DNA of 64,000 bases from Sphingobacteriaceae bacterium (GTDB lineage: Bacteria; Bacteroidota; Bacteroidia; Sphingobacteriales; Sphingobacteriaceae), in contig JAHEGO010000068.1 in the NCBI GenBank assembly GCA_024645045.1, forward strand, positions 62,001 to 126,000. The letters run 5' to 3'. Below, in pieces: positions 18,300 through 27,427 of this stretch; position 1 is the first letter of the stretch, and each line of letters starts with the position of its first letter. The position numbers and the translations under genes are program-made. The notes under the pieces are model-generated. The model did not search any database. It worked only from the letters and a program-made list of their open reading frames with translations, and had not been told where the DNA came from.

Positions 18300-19529
18300 T
18301 TATTCTGGTAAAAATGTAAGCGAACTTAATTTATCTAGCATTAAAATATCATTTGCTACGCTTAATATATCCGATGCTGTAACAAGGTTAATTTTCTTAT
18401 ATATTTCTACAAGAGAATCTGCTTTACCCTCTTCTAAAATATTTTTTGCTAAAGAAATTATAACAGACAATCTATTTTCTTCAGCTAAAGAAATTTGACC
18501 AATAAATTTTTGTTTTGCTTGATGTAAACTCGTTACACCTAATTTTTTATTCGATAATTTTTCCAATTCTTTTTTAACTAAACTTTGGCATTTCTCCATT
18601 TTATCTTTGTCGGTACCCATGTAAATACTAAATATTCCAGTATCTGAAAATGGGATATAATTAGATTCTATGGTATAGCAAATGCCATGTTTTTCTCTTA
18701 TCTCTAAATTTAATTTTGAGCTCATACCAGGGCCGCCTAAATAATTGTTTAACAACAACATAGCTGTTTTTTTAGGATGATCATTGCCATAACATTGACT
18801 TCCGATTATGGCATGAGATTGTATGATCGTCTTACTTTTTATAATTTGAACTGCTTTTGTTTTTTTAGATTTTTCGCGTTTTAATTTTCTAAAATTACTT
18901 TTAATATCACCAAAATATTTTTCAGCAATTGCAATAACTTTTTGAAAATCTGATCCTCCATCTACCGCAAATACAATTTCATCTGTGTGGTAATTTTTTT
19001 TTAAAAAATTTAGGATATCTTTTTTATTTATTTTTTTTACACTTTCAGTAGTTCCTAGAATGTTATTTCCTAAAGCATGTCCTCTAAAAATAATTCCTTC
19101 AAAATCATCTTGAATGGCTTCTTCTGGTAAATCCAAATAGGAATCTATTTCATCAAGTATCACTTCTCTTTCTTTTTTAATTTCTTTATCAGGAAATGTA
19201 GAATTAAAAAGTATATCGCTGATGAGTTCAGCAGCTCGGTCTAAATGTTGATTTAAAAAGGAAGCATGAATACATGTATGTTCTTTCGTAGTATAGGCAT
19301 TGATTTCACCACCAACCACTTCTAATCTATTTAAAATTTGATTGGTGTTTCTATGACTTGTTCCTTTGAAAAATAAATGTTCTAAAAAATGCGCTAATCC
19401 GATTTTATTTTGATCTTCTTCTCTTGATCCAGCATTGATAACTACACAGCAATGACTTATTTCATTGGTATTGCTATGCTTGTGCAATATCCTGATGCCA
19501 TTTTTTAAACTATGTAATTGATATTCCAT
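18300..19529 (-). CDS. M16 family zinc metallopeptidase (pitrilysin-like)
   Basis: This 409-residue protein has the inverted zinc motif HFLEH at residues 47-51 (GLAHFLEHLFFKGT), with the third ligand glutamate in EREVILDEID. The C-terminal half is the partner M16 domain (EIREKHGICYTIESNYIPFSDTG), as in small single-chain homologues related to mitochondrial processing peptidase. No signal peptide is visible, so the enzyme appears cytoplasmic. It is the first gene of a three-gene minus-strand run and is divergent from hpt, whose start lies 29 bases away. Confidence 0.9.
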   Translation of the reverse strand: MEYQLHSLKNGIRILHKHSNTNEISHCCVVINAGSREEDQNKIGLAHFLEHLFFKGTSHRNTNQILNRLEVVGGEINAYTTKEHTCIHASFLNQHLDRAAELISDILFNSTFPDKEIKKEREVILDEIDSYLDLPEEAIQDDFEGIIFRGHALGNNILGTTESVKKINKKDILNFLKKNYHTDEIVFAVDGGSDFQKVIAIAEKYFGDIKSNFRKLKREKSKKTKAVQIIKSKTIIQSHAIIGSQCYGNDHPKKTAMLLLNNYLGGPGMSSKLNLEIREKHGICYTIESNYIPFSDTGIFSIYMGTDKDKMEKCQSLVKKELEKLSNKKLGVTSLHQAKQKFIGQISLAEENRLSVIISLAKNILEEGKADSLVEIYKKINLVTASDILSVANDILMLDKLSSLTFLPE

Positions 19530-19558
19530 TTATTTAAATTTTAGAAGTATTTTAGCTT

Positions 19559-20089
19559 ATGATTAAAATTAAAGATAAAAACTTCCAGCCATTTATTTCG
19601 GAAGAAAGCATACAAAATAGCATTCACTCACTTGCATTGCAAATTTCTGCTGATTACGAAGGCAGAACCCCTATTTTGATCAGTGTTTTATCTGGTTCTT
19701 TATTTTTTACTGCAGATCTAATGCGTCAATTAACGATACCTTGTACCCTTGCATGTGTTAAAGTGAATTCATATGAAGGTGATTCTTCAACCGGTAAATG
19801 TGAATTGGCCTTAGATCTTTCCGTTTCAATTGAAGGGAAAGACATCATTATTCTAGAAGACATTATTGATACTGGAAATACGATTCAGTTTTTGATGAAT
19901 CATTTTCAAAATCAAAATCCTAAAAGTTTGACTGTTGCAACTTTACTTTTTAAACCCGCAGCATTAATACATCAAATTCAACCTAATTACGTTGGTTTTG
20001 AAATTGATCCATTATTTGTAGTAGGCTATGGATTAGACTACGATCAAATTGGACGTGGTTTACCAGCTATATATCAATTAGTAAAATAA
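19559..20089 (+). CDS. hpt: Hypoxanthine phosphoribosyltransferase
   Basis: This 176-residue enzyme salvages hypoxanthine (and probably guanine) with PRPP. The PRPP-binding motif IILEDIIDTGNT is clear, as are ISVLSGSLFFTADLMRQL near the N-terminus and FVVGYGLDYDQIGRGLPAIY at the C-terminus. Length is normal. It is divergent from the M16 peptidase gene and abuts carB, which is convergent, with no bases between the two stop codons. Confidence 0.95.
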   Translation: MIKIKDKNFQPFISEESIQNSIHSLALQISADYEGRTPILISVLSGSLFFTADLMRQLTIPCTLACVKVNSYEGDSSTGKCELALDLSVSIEGKDIIILEDIIDTGNTIQFLMNHFQNQNPKSLTVATLLFKPAALIHQIQPNYVGFEIDPLFVVGYGLDYDQIGRGLPAIYQLVK

Positions 20090-22903
20090 TTATTTAGATA
20101 AGTACATTGATTTCTCTTTGTACAGTTGTCTAAAATAAGGATCTTCTAAATCTTTAATAAATCGAATGGCTTCGCCGGTTGATCTCATTTCTGGACCCAG
20201 TTCTTTTTTAACTTCTGGGAATTTATGGAAAGAGAAAACAGGTTCTTTAATTGCATAACCAGTTAATTTTCTTTCAATTTTAAAGTCTTTCAATTTATTT
20301 TCACCATACATCACTTTCGCTGCAATATTAATGTAAGGAACATCATATGCCTTAGCGATGAAAGGTACAGTTCTAGAGGCTCTTGGGTTAGCTTCGATCA
20401 CAAAAACTTCTTCGTTTTTTATCGCAAATTGAATGTTTAATAATCCAATTACATTTAATGCTTTTGCAAGTTTAATGCTATAATCTTCCATTTTATCTAA
20501 CACGTTTTTAGATAAATTAAATGGCGGTAGCACAGCGCTTGAATCGCCAGAGTGAATACCTGCAGGTTCAATGTGTTCCATCATTCCAATGATGTGTACA
20601 TCTTGTCCGTCGCAAATTGAATCAGATTCGGCTTCTTCAGCTCTATCTAAAAAGTGGTCAATTAAAATTCTATTTCCAGGAATGTCTCTTAATAATTTAA
20701 CAACCGCTTTTTCTAATTCTTCGTCGTTAATAACAATGCTCATTCCTTGTCCACCTAACACGTAACTCGGTCTTACTAAAACAGGATATCCTACTTCGTT
20801 AGCTACAACCAATGCTTCGTCGGCACTTTCAGCCACTCCATATTTTGGATAAGGAATACCCATGTCTTTTAATAAATCAGAAAATCTACCACGATCTTCT
20901 GCGATGTCCATATTGTCGTATGAAGTACCTAATATTTTAATTCCTGCTGCATGAAGTTTTTCTGCCATTTTTAATGCAGTTTGTCCACCTAATTGAACAA
21001 CTACACCAACCGGTTTTTCTAATTCAATAATCTCTCTAACATGTTCCCAGAAAACAGGCTCGAAATATAATTTATCAGCCATATTAAAATCAGTTGAAAC
21101 CGTCTCAGGATTACAATTGATCATGATAGATTCGTATCCGCATTCTTTTGCAGCCATTAAACCATGAACACAAGAATAATCAAATTCAATTCCTTGACCA
21201 ATTCTGTTTGGTCCAGAACCTAGTACGATAATTTTTTTCTTATCAGAAACTTGAGATTCATTTTCACCCTCAAAAGTAGAGTAGTAGTATGGCGTTTGTG
21301 CAGGAAATTCAGCAGCGCAAGTGTCTACCATTTTATAAACACGATGCATGTTTAACGATTTTCTTTTATCGTAAACTTCATCTTCTGTAACACCTAATAA
21401 ATAAGCAATTTGAACATCTGAAAATCCTTTTTGTTTAGCGTTAAACAAAACTGCTTCTGGAATATTTGTGATAGAATATCTTTTGATTTCTAATTCAATA
21501 TTTACTAATTCGTTAATTTGCATTAAAAACCAACGATCAATTTTAGTAACTTTTTGTATTGAAGTAATTGGCACACCTAAACTAATGGCATCTCTTACAT
21601 GGAATAACCTATCCCAGCTTGGATGTTCTAAAGAGTGCATTATTTCTTCAAGGTTTCTACTTTCTCTGCCATCTGCACCTAAGCCGCTTCTATTGATTTC
21701 TAAAGATTGACAAGCTTTTTGTAAAGCTTCGTTGAAACTTCTTCCGATTCCCATTACCTCGCCTACAGATTTCATTTGCAAGCCAAGTTCTCTATTCGCT
21801 CCTTTGAATTTATCAAAATTCCAACGAGGTATTTTAACAATCACATAATCTAACGAAGGCTCAAAATAAGCTGATGTTGTTTTCGTAATTTGATTTTCAA
21901 TTTCATCTAGATTATAACCAATGGCTAATTTTGCTGCAATTTTTGCAATAGGATATCCTGTTGCTTTAGAAGCCAATGCAGATGAACGAGAAACCCTAGG
22001 GTTAATTTCAATTGCGATTATTGCTTCGGTTACTGGATCAACAGAGAATTGAACATTGCAACCACCAGCAAAGTCACCAATTGCGCGCATCATTTTAATC
22101 GCTTGGTTTCGCATGTCCTGATAACATTTGTCCGAAAGCGTCATTGCAGGAGCAACCGTAATGGAGTCGCCTGTATGAATTCCCATAGGATCAAAGTTCT
22201 CAATAGAACAAATGATGATGATGTTATTGTTATTATCTCTTAATAATTCTAATTCGTATTCTTTCCAACCTAGTACCGCTTGTTCAACTAATACTTCGTG
22301 TGTTGGTGATGCTTGTAATCCGTGGTTTAAAGCTGCATCTATTTCATCTTTCGTATGAACAAAACCTCCACCATAACCGCCTAATGTATAAGAAGGTCTA
22401 ATTACTAATGGATATCCAATTTCTTGTGCAGCTTCTTTTCCTTCTAAAAATGAGTTTGCGATTTTTGATTTCGCAACACCAATTCCTATATCAATCATTA
22501 GTTGACGAAATGCCTCTCTGTTTTCAGTTTTTTCGATGGCATCTAATGCAACACCAATAATTTTGACTCCGTGCTTTTCCCAAATCCCTCTTTCAGCAGC
22601 TTCAATACATAAATTCAAGGCTGTTTGACCTCCCATGGTTGGCAAAACTGCATCAATTTTACGCTCCATAAGGATTTGTTCAATTGACTCACAGTTTAAA
22701 GGCAATAGATATACATGGTCTGCAATGACTTTGTCAGTCATAATAGTTGCTGGATTACTGTTGATAATCGACACTTCTATTCCTTCTTCTTTTAAAGATA
22801 AGGATGCTTGAGATCCTGAATAGTCAAATTCACAGGCTTGACCAATAATAATAGGACCAGAACCAATGATTAAGACAGAACGTATATCGGTATTTTTAGG
22901 CAT
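20090..22903 (-). CDS. carB: Carbamoyl-phosphate synthase large subunit, lacking the C-terminal allosteric domain
   Basis: This 937-residue subunit makes carbamoyl phosphate for arginine and pyrimidine synthesis. Both ATP-grasp halves are present: the first from SVLIIGSGPIIIGQACEFDYSG, the second from IIVLGSGPNRIGQGIEFDYS near residue 560. Each half carries its own FAIEINPR-like metal site (IAIEINPRVSRSSALASKATG and FVIEANPRASRTVPFIAKA, each listed in parts). The protein stops at KELGPEMRSTGEAIRFIKDLEDPYFRQLYKEKS and so lacks the roughly 130-residue methylglyoxal-synthase-like domain that binds UMP and ornithine in E. coli CarB (1073 residues). I believe this short form is common in Bacteroidota. 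The glutaminase subunit carA is not in the window. A -7 element lies at 22926-22933. Confidence 0.95.
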   Translation of the reverse strand: MPKNTDIRSVLIIGSGPIIIGQACEFDYSGSQASLSLKEEGIEVSIINSNPATIMTDKVIADHVYLLPLNCESIEQILMERKIDAVLPTMGGQTALNLCIEAAERGIWEKHGVKIIGVALDAIEKTENREAFRQLMIDIGIGVAKSKIANSFLEGKEAAQEIGYPLVIRPSYTLGGYGGGFVHTKDEIDAALNHGLQASPTHEVLVEQAVLGWKEYELELLRDNNNNIIIICSIENFDPMGIHTGDSITVAPAMTLSDKCYQDMRNQAIKMMRAIGDFAGGCNVQFSVDPVTEAIIAIEINPRVSRSSALASKATGYPIAKIAAKLAIGYNLDEIENQITKTTSAYFEPSLDYVIVKIPRWNFDKFKGANRELGLQMKSVGEVMGIGRSFNEALQKACQSLEINRSGLGADGRESRNLEEIMHSLEHPSWDRLFHVRDAISLGVPITSIQKVTKIDRWFLMQINELVNIELEIKRYSITNIPEAVLFNAKQKGFSDVQIAYLLGVTEDEVYDKRKSLNMHRVYKMVDTCAAEFPAQTPYYYSTFEGENESQVSDKKKIIVLGSGPNRIGQGIEFDYSCVHGLMAAKECGYESIMINCNPETVSTDFNMADKLYFEPVFWEHVREIIELEKPVGVVVQLGGQTALKMAEKLHAAGIKILGTSYDNMDIAEDRGRFSDLLKDMGIPYPKYGVAESADEALVVANEVGYPVLVRPSYVLGGQGMSIVINDEELEKAVVKLLRDIPGNRILIDHFLDRAEEAESDSICDGQDVHIIGMMEHIEPAGIHSGDSSAVLPPFNLSKNVLDKMEDYSIKLAKALNVIGLLNIQFAIKNEEVFVIEANPRASRTVPFIAKAYDVPYINIAAKVMYGENKLKDFKIERKLTGYAIKEPVFSFHKFPEVKKELGPEMRSTGEAIRFIKDLEDPYFRQLYKEKSMYLSK

Positions 22904-22925
22904 GGAGGGATATATTTAAATTGGA

Positions 22926-22933
22926 CAAAGGTA
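22926..22933 (-). promoter_or_regulatory. -7 element of carB promoter
   Basis: Minus-strand TACCTTTG matches TAnnTTTG perfectly, and predicts a leader of about 18 bases. The -33 match is poor. Confidence 0.5.
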
Positions 22934-22985
22934 TATTTTTCAAGGCAGATTTCGAAAATTATCGTATAAAAAAATCCAATATTAA

Positions 22986-23021
22986 TTTGCCCCTGTTCCC
23001 TTAATTATTTTCCTACTTTTG
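22986..23021 (+). promoter_or_regulatory. pnuC-nadR promoter
   Basis: TACTTTTG (23014-23021) is a perfect -7 element, with TTTG at 22986-22989. The gap of 24 bases is a little long. The leader to the pnuC ATG is about 34 bases. Confidence 0.5.
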
Positions 23022-23059
23022 AAACCATTAACAGCAAATATTTTAACTAAGCAAAACCA

Positions 23060-23620
23060 ATGGGTAATTATTTAGAAATAAGCGGTTTTATTGCTGCTAT
23101 TTTATCAGTTTGGTTAACCATTCAAAAAAACAAGTGGTGTTGGTTTTGGAATGCTTTAAGTGCTTTTCTATATGCTATTTACTTTTCTCAAATTCAATTA
23201 GTAGCAGATTCTTTTTTGCAATATTTTTTTATCATCATTAGTATTTATGGATTTTATAGTTGGAATACAGAAATTAGTGTAAAAGAATTTGATATTAAAT
23301 ATTTAAGCAAAAACAATCGTATATTAATTGCAATAATTGTATTCTTATTTGCTGGCCTTATGGGTAGAATACTTGATTTGTATAGTTTTGCAAGTATTCC
23401 ATATGTAGATTGTTTTTGTTTTGCATTGAGTTTTTTTGCAACTATATTGGCTATAAAAAAATACATTGACAATTGGATTATTTGGATTTTTACAAATGCA
23501 ATTTATATTGCAATGTATATTTATAAAGGCGCCTATCTTACTGCATTTTTATATTTTATATTTTTCGGTTTAGCAATTCAAGGTTTAAATACATGGAAAA
23601 AGCAAGTAAAAGTAAAGTAA
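23060..23620 (+). CDS. pnuC: PnuC-family nicotinamide riboside transporter
   Basis: This 186-residue protein has about seven membrane segments and the PnuC pattern of aromatic residues: NKWCWFWNALSAFLYAIYF, and YGFYSWN in the third helix region. PnuC proteins take up nicotinamide riboside by facilitated diffusion, with trapping by phosphorylation. The next gene, overlapping by 28 bases, encodes a NadR-type ribosylnicotinamide kinase, which supports this substrate. Some Bacteroidota paralogues (PnuT) carry thiamine instead, but those usually lie under a TPP riboswitch, and none is present here. Confidence 0.88.
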   Translation: MGNYLEISGFIAAILSVWLTIQKNKWCWFWNALSAFLYAIYFSQIQLVADSFLQYFFIIISIYGFYSWNTEISVKEFDIKYLSKNNRILIAIIVFLFAGLMGRILDLYSFASIPYVDCFCFALSFFATILAIKKYIDNWIIWIFTNAIYIAMYIYKGAYLTAFLYFIFFGLAIQGLNTWKKQVKVK

Positions 23621-24159
23621 TAAAAATTGCAATTATTGGACCTGAATCAAGCGGTAAATCTACATTAGCGTCCTTTTTAGCAGCTCAATTTCAGACAATT
23701 TGGGTGAAAGAATATGCTAGGGCTTATTGTGAAAAACTTAATAGACCTTGTACCATAGAAGATGAACTTGCTATTTTTAATGGTCAAATTGAAGCTGAAG
23801 AAAATGCAATTAAATTGTTAAACGAATTGAATAATTCACCTTCAATTTTAATTTGTGATACCACTATATTAAATGTCAAAGTATGGTGCGATCATGTTTT
23901 TGGCTATTCTCCAAAGGAAGTAAATGATGCGTGTGATATAAGAATATACGATTTATATTTTTTGATGAAAGATGATATTCCTTGGGAAGATGACCCACTT
24001 CGTAACTTCCCAAATGAACGCGGTTATTTTTTTGAAGTCTATCAAAAAGAATTAATAAATAGGAATTTGAGCTATCAAATTATTGATGGAGATTTTGAAC
24101 AAAGAAACATTTTGGCTACAAAATACTTATCAGATTATATTTCGACACTTCCGCTATAA
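23593..24159 (+). CDS. NadR-type ATPase, probable ribosylnicotinamide kinase
   Basis: This 188-residue protein has the P-loop GPESSGKST (IAIIGPESSGKSTLASFLA), then VKEYARAYCEKL, DTTILNVKVWCDHVFG and the DIPWEDDPLRNFPNER region. This matches the C-terminal kinase domain of NadR, without the N-terminal adenylyltransferase or repressor domains. The probable reaction is phosphorylation of nicotinamide riboside to NMN. It overlaps pnuC by 28 bases, pointing to coupled translation and direct metabolic trapping of imported substrate. Its 3' end overlaps the convergent dapF gene by 25 bases. Confidence 0.88.
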   Translation: MEKASKSKVIKIAIIGPESSGKSTLASFLAAQFQTIWVKEYARAYCEKLNRPCTIEDELAIFNGQIEAEENAIKLLNELNNSPSILICDTTILNVKVWCDHVFGYSPKEVNDACDIRIYDLYFLMKDDIPWEDDPLRNFPNERGYFFEVYQKELINRNLSYQIIDGDFEQRNILATKYLSDYISTLPL

Positions 24160-24914
24160 ACCATAACAGCTGGGCCTTTTAAGTATACTTCAGTAAAAGA
24201 TTCATTTGTTCTAAAAAACGAAACATTTAAGTTTCCGCCCAAAGTTTCAATTGCTATGTTTTGTTGATCATAAAGATTATTTAAATGTGCATAAGCAATT
24301 GCAGCTGCAGTAACACCAGTTCCGCAAGACAAAGTTTCATCTTCTACACCTCTTTCGTAAGTGCGAACTTTAATGCCATTATTTGTTTTGGCTACAAAGT
24401 TTACATTGATACCTTCCGCTTTAAAATCAACACTGTTTCTAATTTTTTTACCTTCTTCGTAAACTGGATAATTGGTTAAATCGTCTATAAATTTAATATA
24501 GTGTGGCGAGCCTGTATTTAAAATAAATTCGCAGTTTGAATTTTTGATGTCGGTTACATCTATCATTTTTAATGAAACTAAATCATCTGAAAATTTGGCA
24601 TTGTGGTGACCGTCAACTGCCAAAAAATTAGTTTCGGTGTCAAATATATTTAATGATTGAGCAAATTTCACCAAGCATCTTCCTCCATTACCACACATGG
24701 TGCTTTCGGCTCCATCTGCATTGAAATAAACCATTTTAAAGTCTAATTTGCTGTCATCTTCGAGCAGCATTAAGCCATCTGCACCAATTCCAAACCTTCT
24801 GTCACAGAGCATTTTAACCTGATCTTTACTTAAAAAATCAAGTTCATGCTTGCGGTTATCAAAAATGATAAAATCGTTTCCGGCACCTTGGTATTTATAA
24901 AAAATATAATTCAT
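24135..24914 (-). CDS. dapF: Diaminopimelate epimerase
   Basis: This 259-residue enzyme converts LL- to meso-diaminopimelate for lysine and peptidoglycan synthesis. The two active-site cysteines are seen in ESTMCGNGGRC and ETLSCGTGVTA. The N-terminus FYKYQGAGNDFIIFDNR and the segment RRFGIGADGLMLL are diagnostic. The C-terminus VYLKGPAVMVYSGSVEI is complete. It has its own -7 element at 24949-24956 and is convergent with the NadR-like gene. Confidence 0.96.
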   Translation of the reverse strand: MNYIFYKYQGAGNDFIIFDNRKHELDFLSKDQVKMLCDRRFGIGADGLMLLEDDSKLDFKMVYFNADGAESTMCGNGGRCLVKFAQSLNIFDTETNFLAVDGHHNAKFSDDLVSLKMIDVTDIKNSNCEFILNTGSPHYIKFIDDLTNYPVYEEGKKIRNSVDFKAEGINVNFVAKTNNGIKVRTYERGVEDETLSCGTGVTAAAIAYAHLNNLYDQQNIAIETLGGNLNVSFFRTNESFTEVYLKGPAVMVYSGSVEI

Positions 24915-24948
24915 GGTTTATATCAATTACAATGTAAAATAGTTTTTA

Positions 24949-24956
24949 CAAAACTA
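24949..24956 (-). promoter_or_regulatory. -7 element of dapF promoter
   Basis: Minus-strand TAGTTTTG is a perfect TAnnTTTG about 35 bases upstream of the dapF ATG. The nearest TTTG (24985-24988) lies 28 bases away, too far for a normal -33. Confidence 0.45.
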
Positions 24957-25037
24957 CTGCAATTTAATGAATAATATTGGCGTTCAAATGGCATTGATTT
25001 TGATAAGACCATTAGAAGATTCTAAATTAAATTTAAA

Positions 25038-26519
25038 ATGAAAACAAAAGTAATTTATTTATTATCAGCTGCCTTTTTAGGCGGTTTAGTTGCTTTAGGA
25101 GCTAATAGATTATATAGCGAAGATAAGCCCTATAGCATTATAGAAAAGCAACAAGCACAATTTGCTAGTTTGCCAAATTATTCATCTGCCGCAGACGGGA
25201 ATACCAATTTTACAATTGCTGCAGCTAAAACAGTTCCAGCGGTAGTTCACATTAAAGTAACACAAAACCAGCAAGCAGATGCAAACTACTTTGATCCTTT
25301 CAGAGATTTTTTTGGTGATGGATATGGTGGTTTCCCATTTGGTCAAAGGGGCCCATCTGTTGGATCAGGCTCTGGGGTAATAATTTCTTCGGATGGATAT
25401 ATAGTCACCAATAATCATGTGGTAAAAGGTGCCGATAAAATTGAAGTTGTATTAAATGACCGTAGGTCTTTTAAAGGAAAAATTATCGGTGTTGATCCTA
25501 ACACAGATTTGGCTTTAATCAAAATAGATGCAAATAATTTGCAATTCGTAGGTTATGGAAATTCAGATGATGTAAAAATTGGAGAATGGGTTTTAGCAGT
25601 AGGAAACCCTTTTAATTTAACGTCGACTGTAACTGCAGGAATTGTATCCGCAAAAGGTAGAAATATAAATATAATTGGAGAGAATGGAAGTTCAACTGCA
25701 TTTCCAATTGAATCATTTATTCAAACAGATGCTGCAGTAAATCCTGGAAATAGTGGCGGCGCTTTGGTTAACACAAATGGTGAGTTAATAGGAATCAATA
25801 CAGCAATTGCTTCTCAAACTGGATCTTATGCAGGCTATGCATTTGCAGTGCCAGTAAATTTGGTAAAAAAAGTAATGGATGATTTACTTGAATTTGGTAA
25901 AGTTCAACGTGCATTTTTAGGAGTACAAATCACAGAGATTAATTCTGAAGTTGCCAAAGAAAAAGGATTGAGTTCTACCAATGGCGTTTATGTTGCAAAG
26001 GTTAACGAAGAAAGCGCAGCAGAAGCAGCAGGAATAAAAGAAGGAGATGTAATTATTTCTGTTGCTGATGTGGAAGTGAATACGACATCAGAGTTAACAG
26101 AACAAGTAGGAAGACATAGACCTGGTGATAAAATTAATATCGAAGTAATTCGTTCAGAAAAGAAAAAAACAATTGCAGTAATTTTAAGAGGTGCTGATAA
26201 TACCACCAGTGCAAGTAAAAAAGAAGTTGTAAATGTTCAAGGAGTTTTAGGTGCGGAGTTCGCAGAATTATCTGCTACTGAAAAGAAAAATTTGAAAATT
26301 AGTAATGGCGTAAAAATTCAAAGTATTAAAGCTGGAAAGTTTGCTGCTAGCGGCATTCGTCAAGGCTTTGTTATTACTCGCCTTAATAATAAAGCAGTTG
26401 ATAGCGCAGATGATATTGAAAATATAATTAATTCATCAGAAAACAACATGTTAACGGTTGAAGGTTTTTACGGCCAAAATCCGAATAGCCGATACGTTTA
26501 TTCATTTTATATTAAATAA
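25038..26519 (+). CDS. degP: Do-family periplasmic serine protease (HtrA/DegP) with two PDZ-like regions
   Basis: This 493-residue envelope protease degrades or refolds damaged exported proteins. An N-terminal hydrophobic segment (residues 4-24) is a signal or anchor. The catalytic triad is visible as H127 (TNNHVV), D157 (PNTDLAL) and S239 (NPGNSGG). The first PDZ domain starts near residue 295 (RAFLGVQITEI) and contains AAEAAGIKEGDVIISV. The second, from about residue 395, is less conserved (KFAASGIRQGFVITRLNN). A glycine- and phenylalanine-rich stretch at 86-112 precedes the protease core, like the LA loop of DegP. It is monocistronic, ending at a strong terminator. Confidence 0.94.
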   Translation: MKTKVIYLLSAAFLGGLVALGANRLYSEDKPYSIIEKQQAQFASLPNYSSAADGNTNFTIAAAKTVPAVVHIKVTQNQQADANYFDPFRDFFGDGYGGFPFGQRGPSVGSGSGVIISSDGYIVTNNHVVKGADKIEVVLNDRRSFKGKIIGVDPNTDLALIKIDANNLQFVGYGNSDDVKIGEWVLAVGNPFNLTSTVTAGIVSAKGRNINIIGENGSSTAFPIESFIQTDAAVNPGNSGGALVNTNGELIGINTAIASQTGSYAGYAFAVPVNLVKKVMDDLLEFGKVQRAFLGVQITEINSEVAKEKGLSSTNGVYVAKVNEESAAEAAGIKEGDVIISVADVEVNTTSELTEQVGRHRPGDKINIEVIRSEKKKTIAVILRGADNTTSASKKEVVNVQGVLGAEFAELSATEKKNLKISNGVKIQSIKAGKFAASGIRQGFVITRLNNKAVDSADDIENIINSSENNMLTVEGFYGQNPNSRYVYSFYIK

Positions 26520-26540
26520 GAAGATTACATTAAAACAGAA

Positions 26541-26565
26541 AAAGGCTATCGAGAGATAGCCTTTT
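26541..26565. terminator. Bidirectional terminator between degP and NlpC/P60 gene
   Basis: The stem AAAGGCTATC/GATAGCCTTT has a GAGA loop and is flanked by A and T runs. It serves two convergent genes. Confidence 0.9.
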
Positions 26566-27156
26566 TTATTTGATAGCGTTCGGTATTAAACGACCTCCTT
26601 TATAAAAATATCTTTTATAATATCCCTCTCGAAGGTCACTCATGATAACTCCTTTTTGTGTGGAGGAATGAATAAATTTATTGTTTCCTAGATAAACACC
26701 AACATGAGAAATTTGTCCACGGGAAATATTAAAGAACACCAAATCGCCTTCTTTTAAATCAGATTTTGATACAGGATTACATTGTTTATACATACTTCTA
26801 GAATCTCTAGTCAAAGAGATTTTATAAATTTCCTCAACAAGCATTTTAGTAAATCCGGAACAATCAATGCCATTTTTAGTACTACCTCCAAACTGATATG
26901 GAGTCCCAACCCAATTATACATTAAATAGTATAAGTTTAAATTGCTACTAGTGTCTAGGTCAATTCCTGTTTTTTGTGAATGGAATTCAAATCTTAAGGT
27001 GTCTGGATCCAAAACATCTTGGTCCTTCTCTATTTTACGATGGATAATGCTGGTGCTTCTTCTAACATGTTTTTTACGCGAATGCCTATGCTTTTTTCGA
27101 GCTTGAGCCGAAAAGCACAGGGAAATTAAGAGTAAAAATGTTAAACAGTACTTCAT
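26566..27156 (-). CDS. Secreted NlpC/P60 (C40) cell-wall peptidase
   Basis: This 196-residue protein has a signal peptide (MKYCLTFLLLISLCFSAQA), a short Lys/His/Arg-rich stretch (KKHRHSRKKHVRR), and a C-terminal NlpC/P60 domain. The catalytic cysteine is in GIDCSGFTKML and the histidine in ISHVGVYLG. It probably cleaves peptide crosslinks in peptidoglycan. The ATG at 27156 is chosen over the preceding TTG at 27159. A perfect -7 element lies about 35 bases upstream, and the terminator is shared with degP. Confidence 0.92.
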   Translation of the reverse strand: MKYCLTFLLLISLCFSAQARKKHRHSRKKHVRRSTSIIHRKIEKDQDVLDPDTLRFEFHSQKTGIDLDTSSNLNLYYLMYNWVGTPYQFGGSTKNGIDCSGFTKMLVEEIYKISLTRDSRSMYKQCNPVSKSDLKEGDLVFFNISRGQISHVGVYLGNNKFIHSSTQKGVIMSDLREGYYKRYFYKGGRLIPNAIK

Positions 27157-27190
27157 CAATCCAATCTTGAAAAATCAACTTATCTGGCCC

Positions 27191-27198
27191 CAAAAATA
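27191..27198 (-). promoter_or_regulatory. -7 element of NlpC/P60 gene promoter
   Basis: Minus-strand TATTTTTG is a perfect TAnnTTTG 34 bases before the ATG; no good -33 partner is seen. The rest of the 271-base divergent gap (27157-27427) shows only this and the pdhA element. Confidence 0.4.
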
Positions 27199-27393
27199 CG
27201 CATTCCAAATAAATTAGGCCTTTTATTGCATTTTTGATAGGATTAACGCCATATTTAAACAAAAAGTTGTTGTAAAATTCTCACTAAGTGTAAAAAGTAC
27301 AGTTTTATTCAAAATCCCCTGTTTTTTAGCCTTTAAGAACCTAAATTTCTCTATAAATAAATGGCTATTTCTACGCTTTTTCAATTTTATTGA

Positions 27394-27401
27394 TAGATTT
27401 G
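27394..27401 (+). promoter_or_regulatory. -7 element of pdhA-pdhC promoter
   Basis: TAGATTTG is a perfect TAnnTTTG 27 bases before the pdhA ATG. No TTTG lies at -33. Confidence 0.45.
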
Positions 27402-27427
27402 TGTTCTATTTTGAATTGATAAGAAAT

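Noticed and set aside
23060-23620. PnuT (thiamine) rather than PnuC
   Set aside because: There is no TPP riboswitch here and the overlapping gene is a NadR-type kinase, so nicotinamide riboside is the better substrate guess.
27401-27427. Upstream GTG start for pdhA
   Set aside because: It coincides with the last base of the predicted -7 element, so it would not be in the mRNA, and MATK matches the usual N-terminus.
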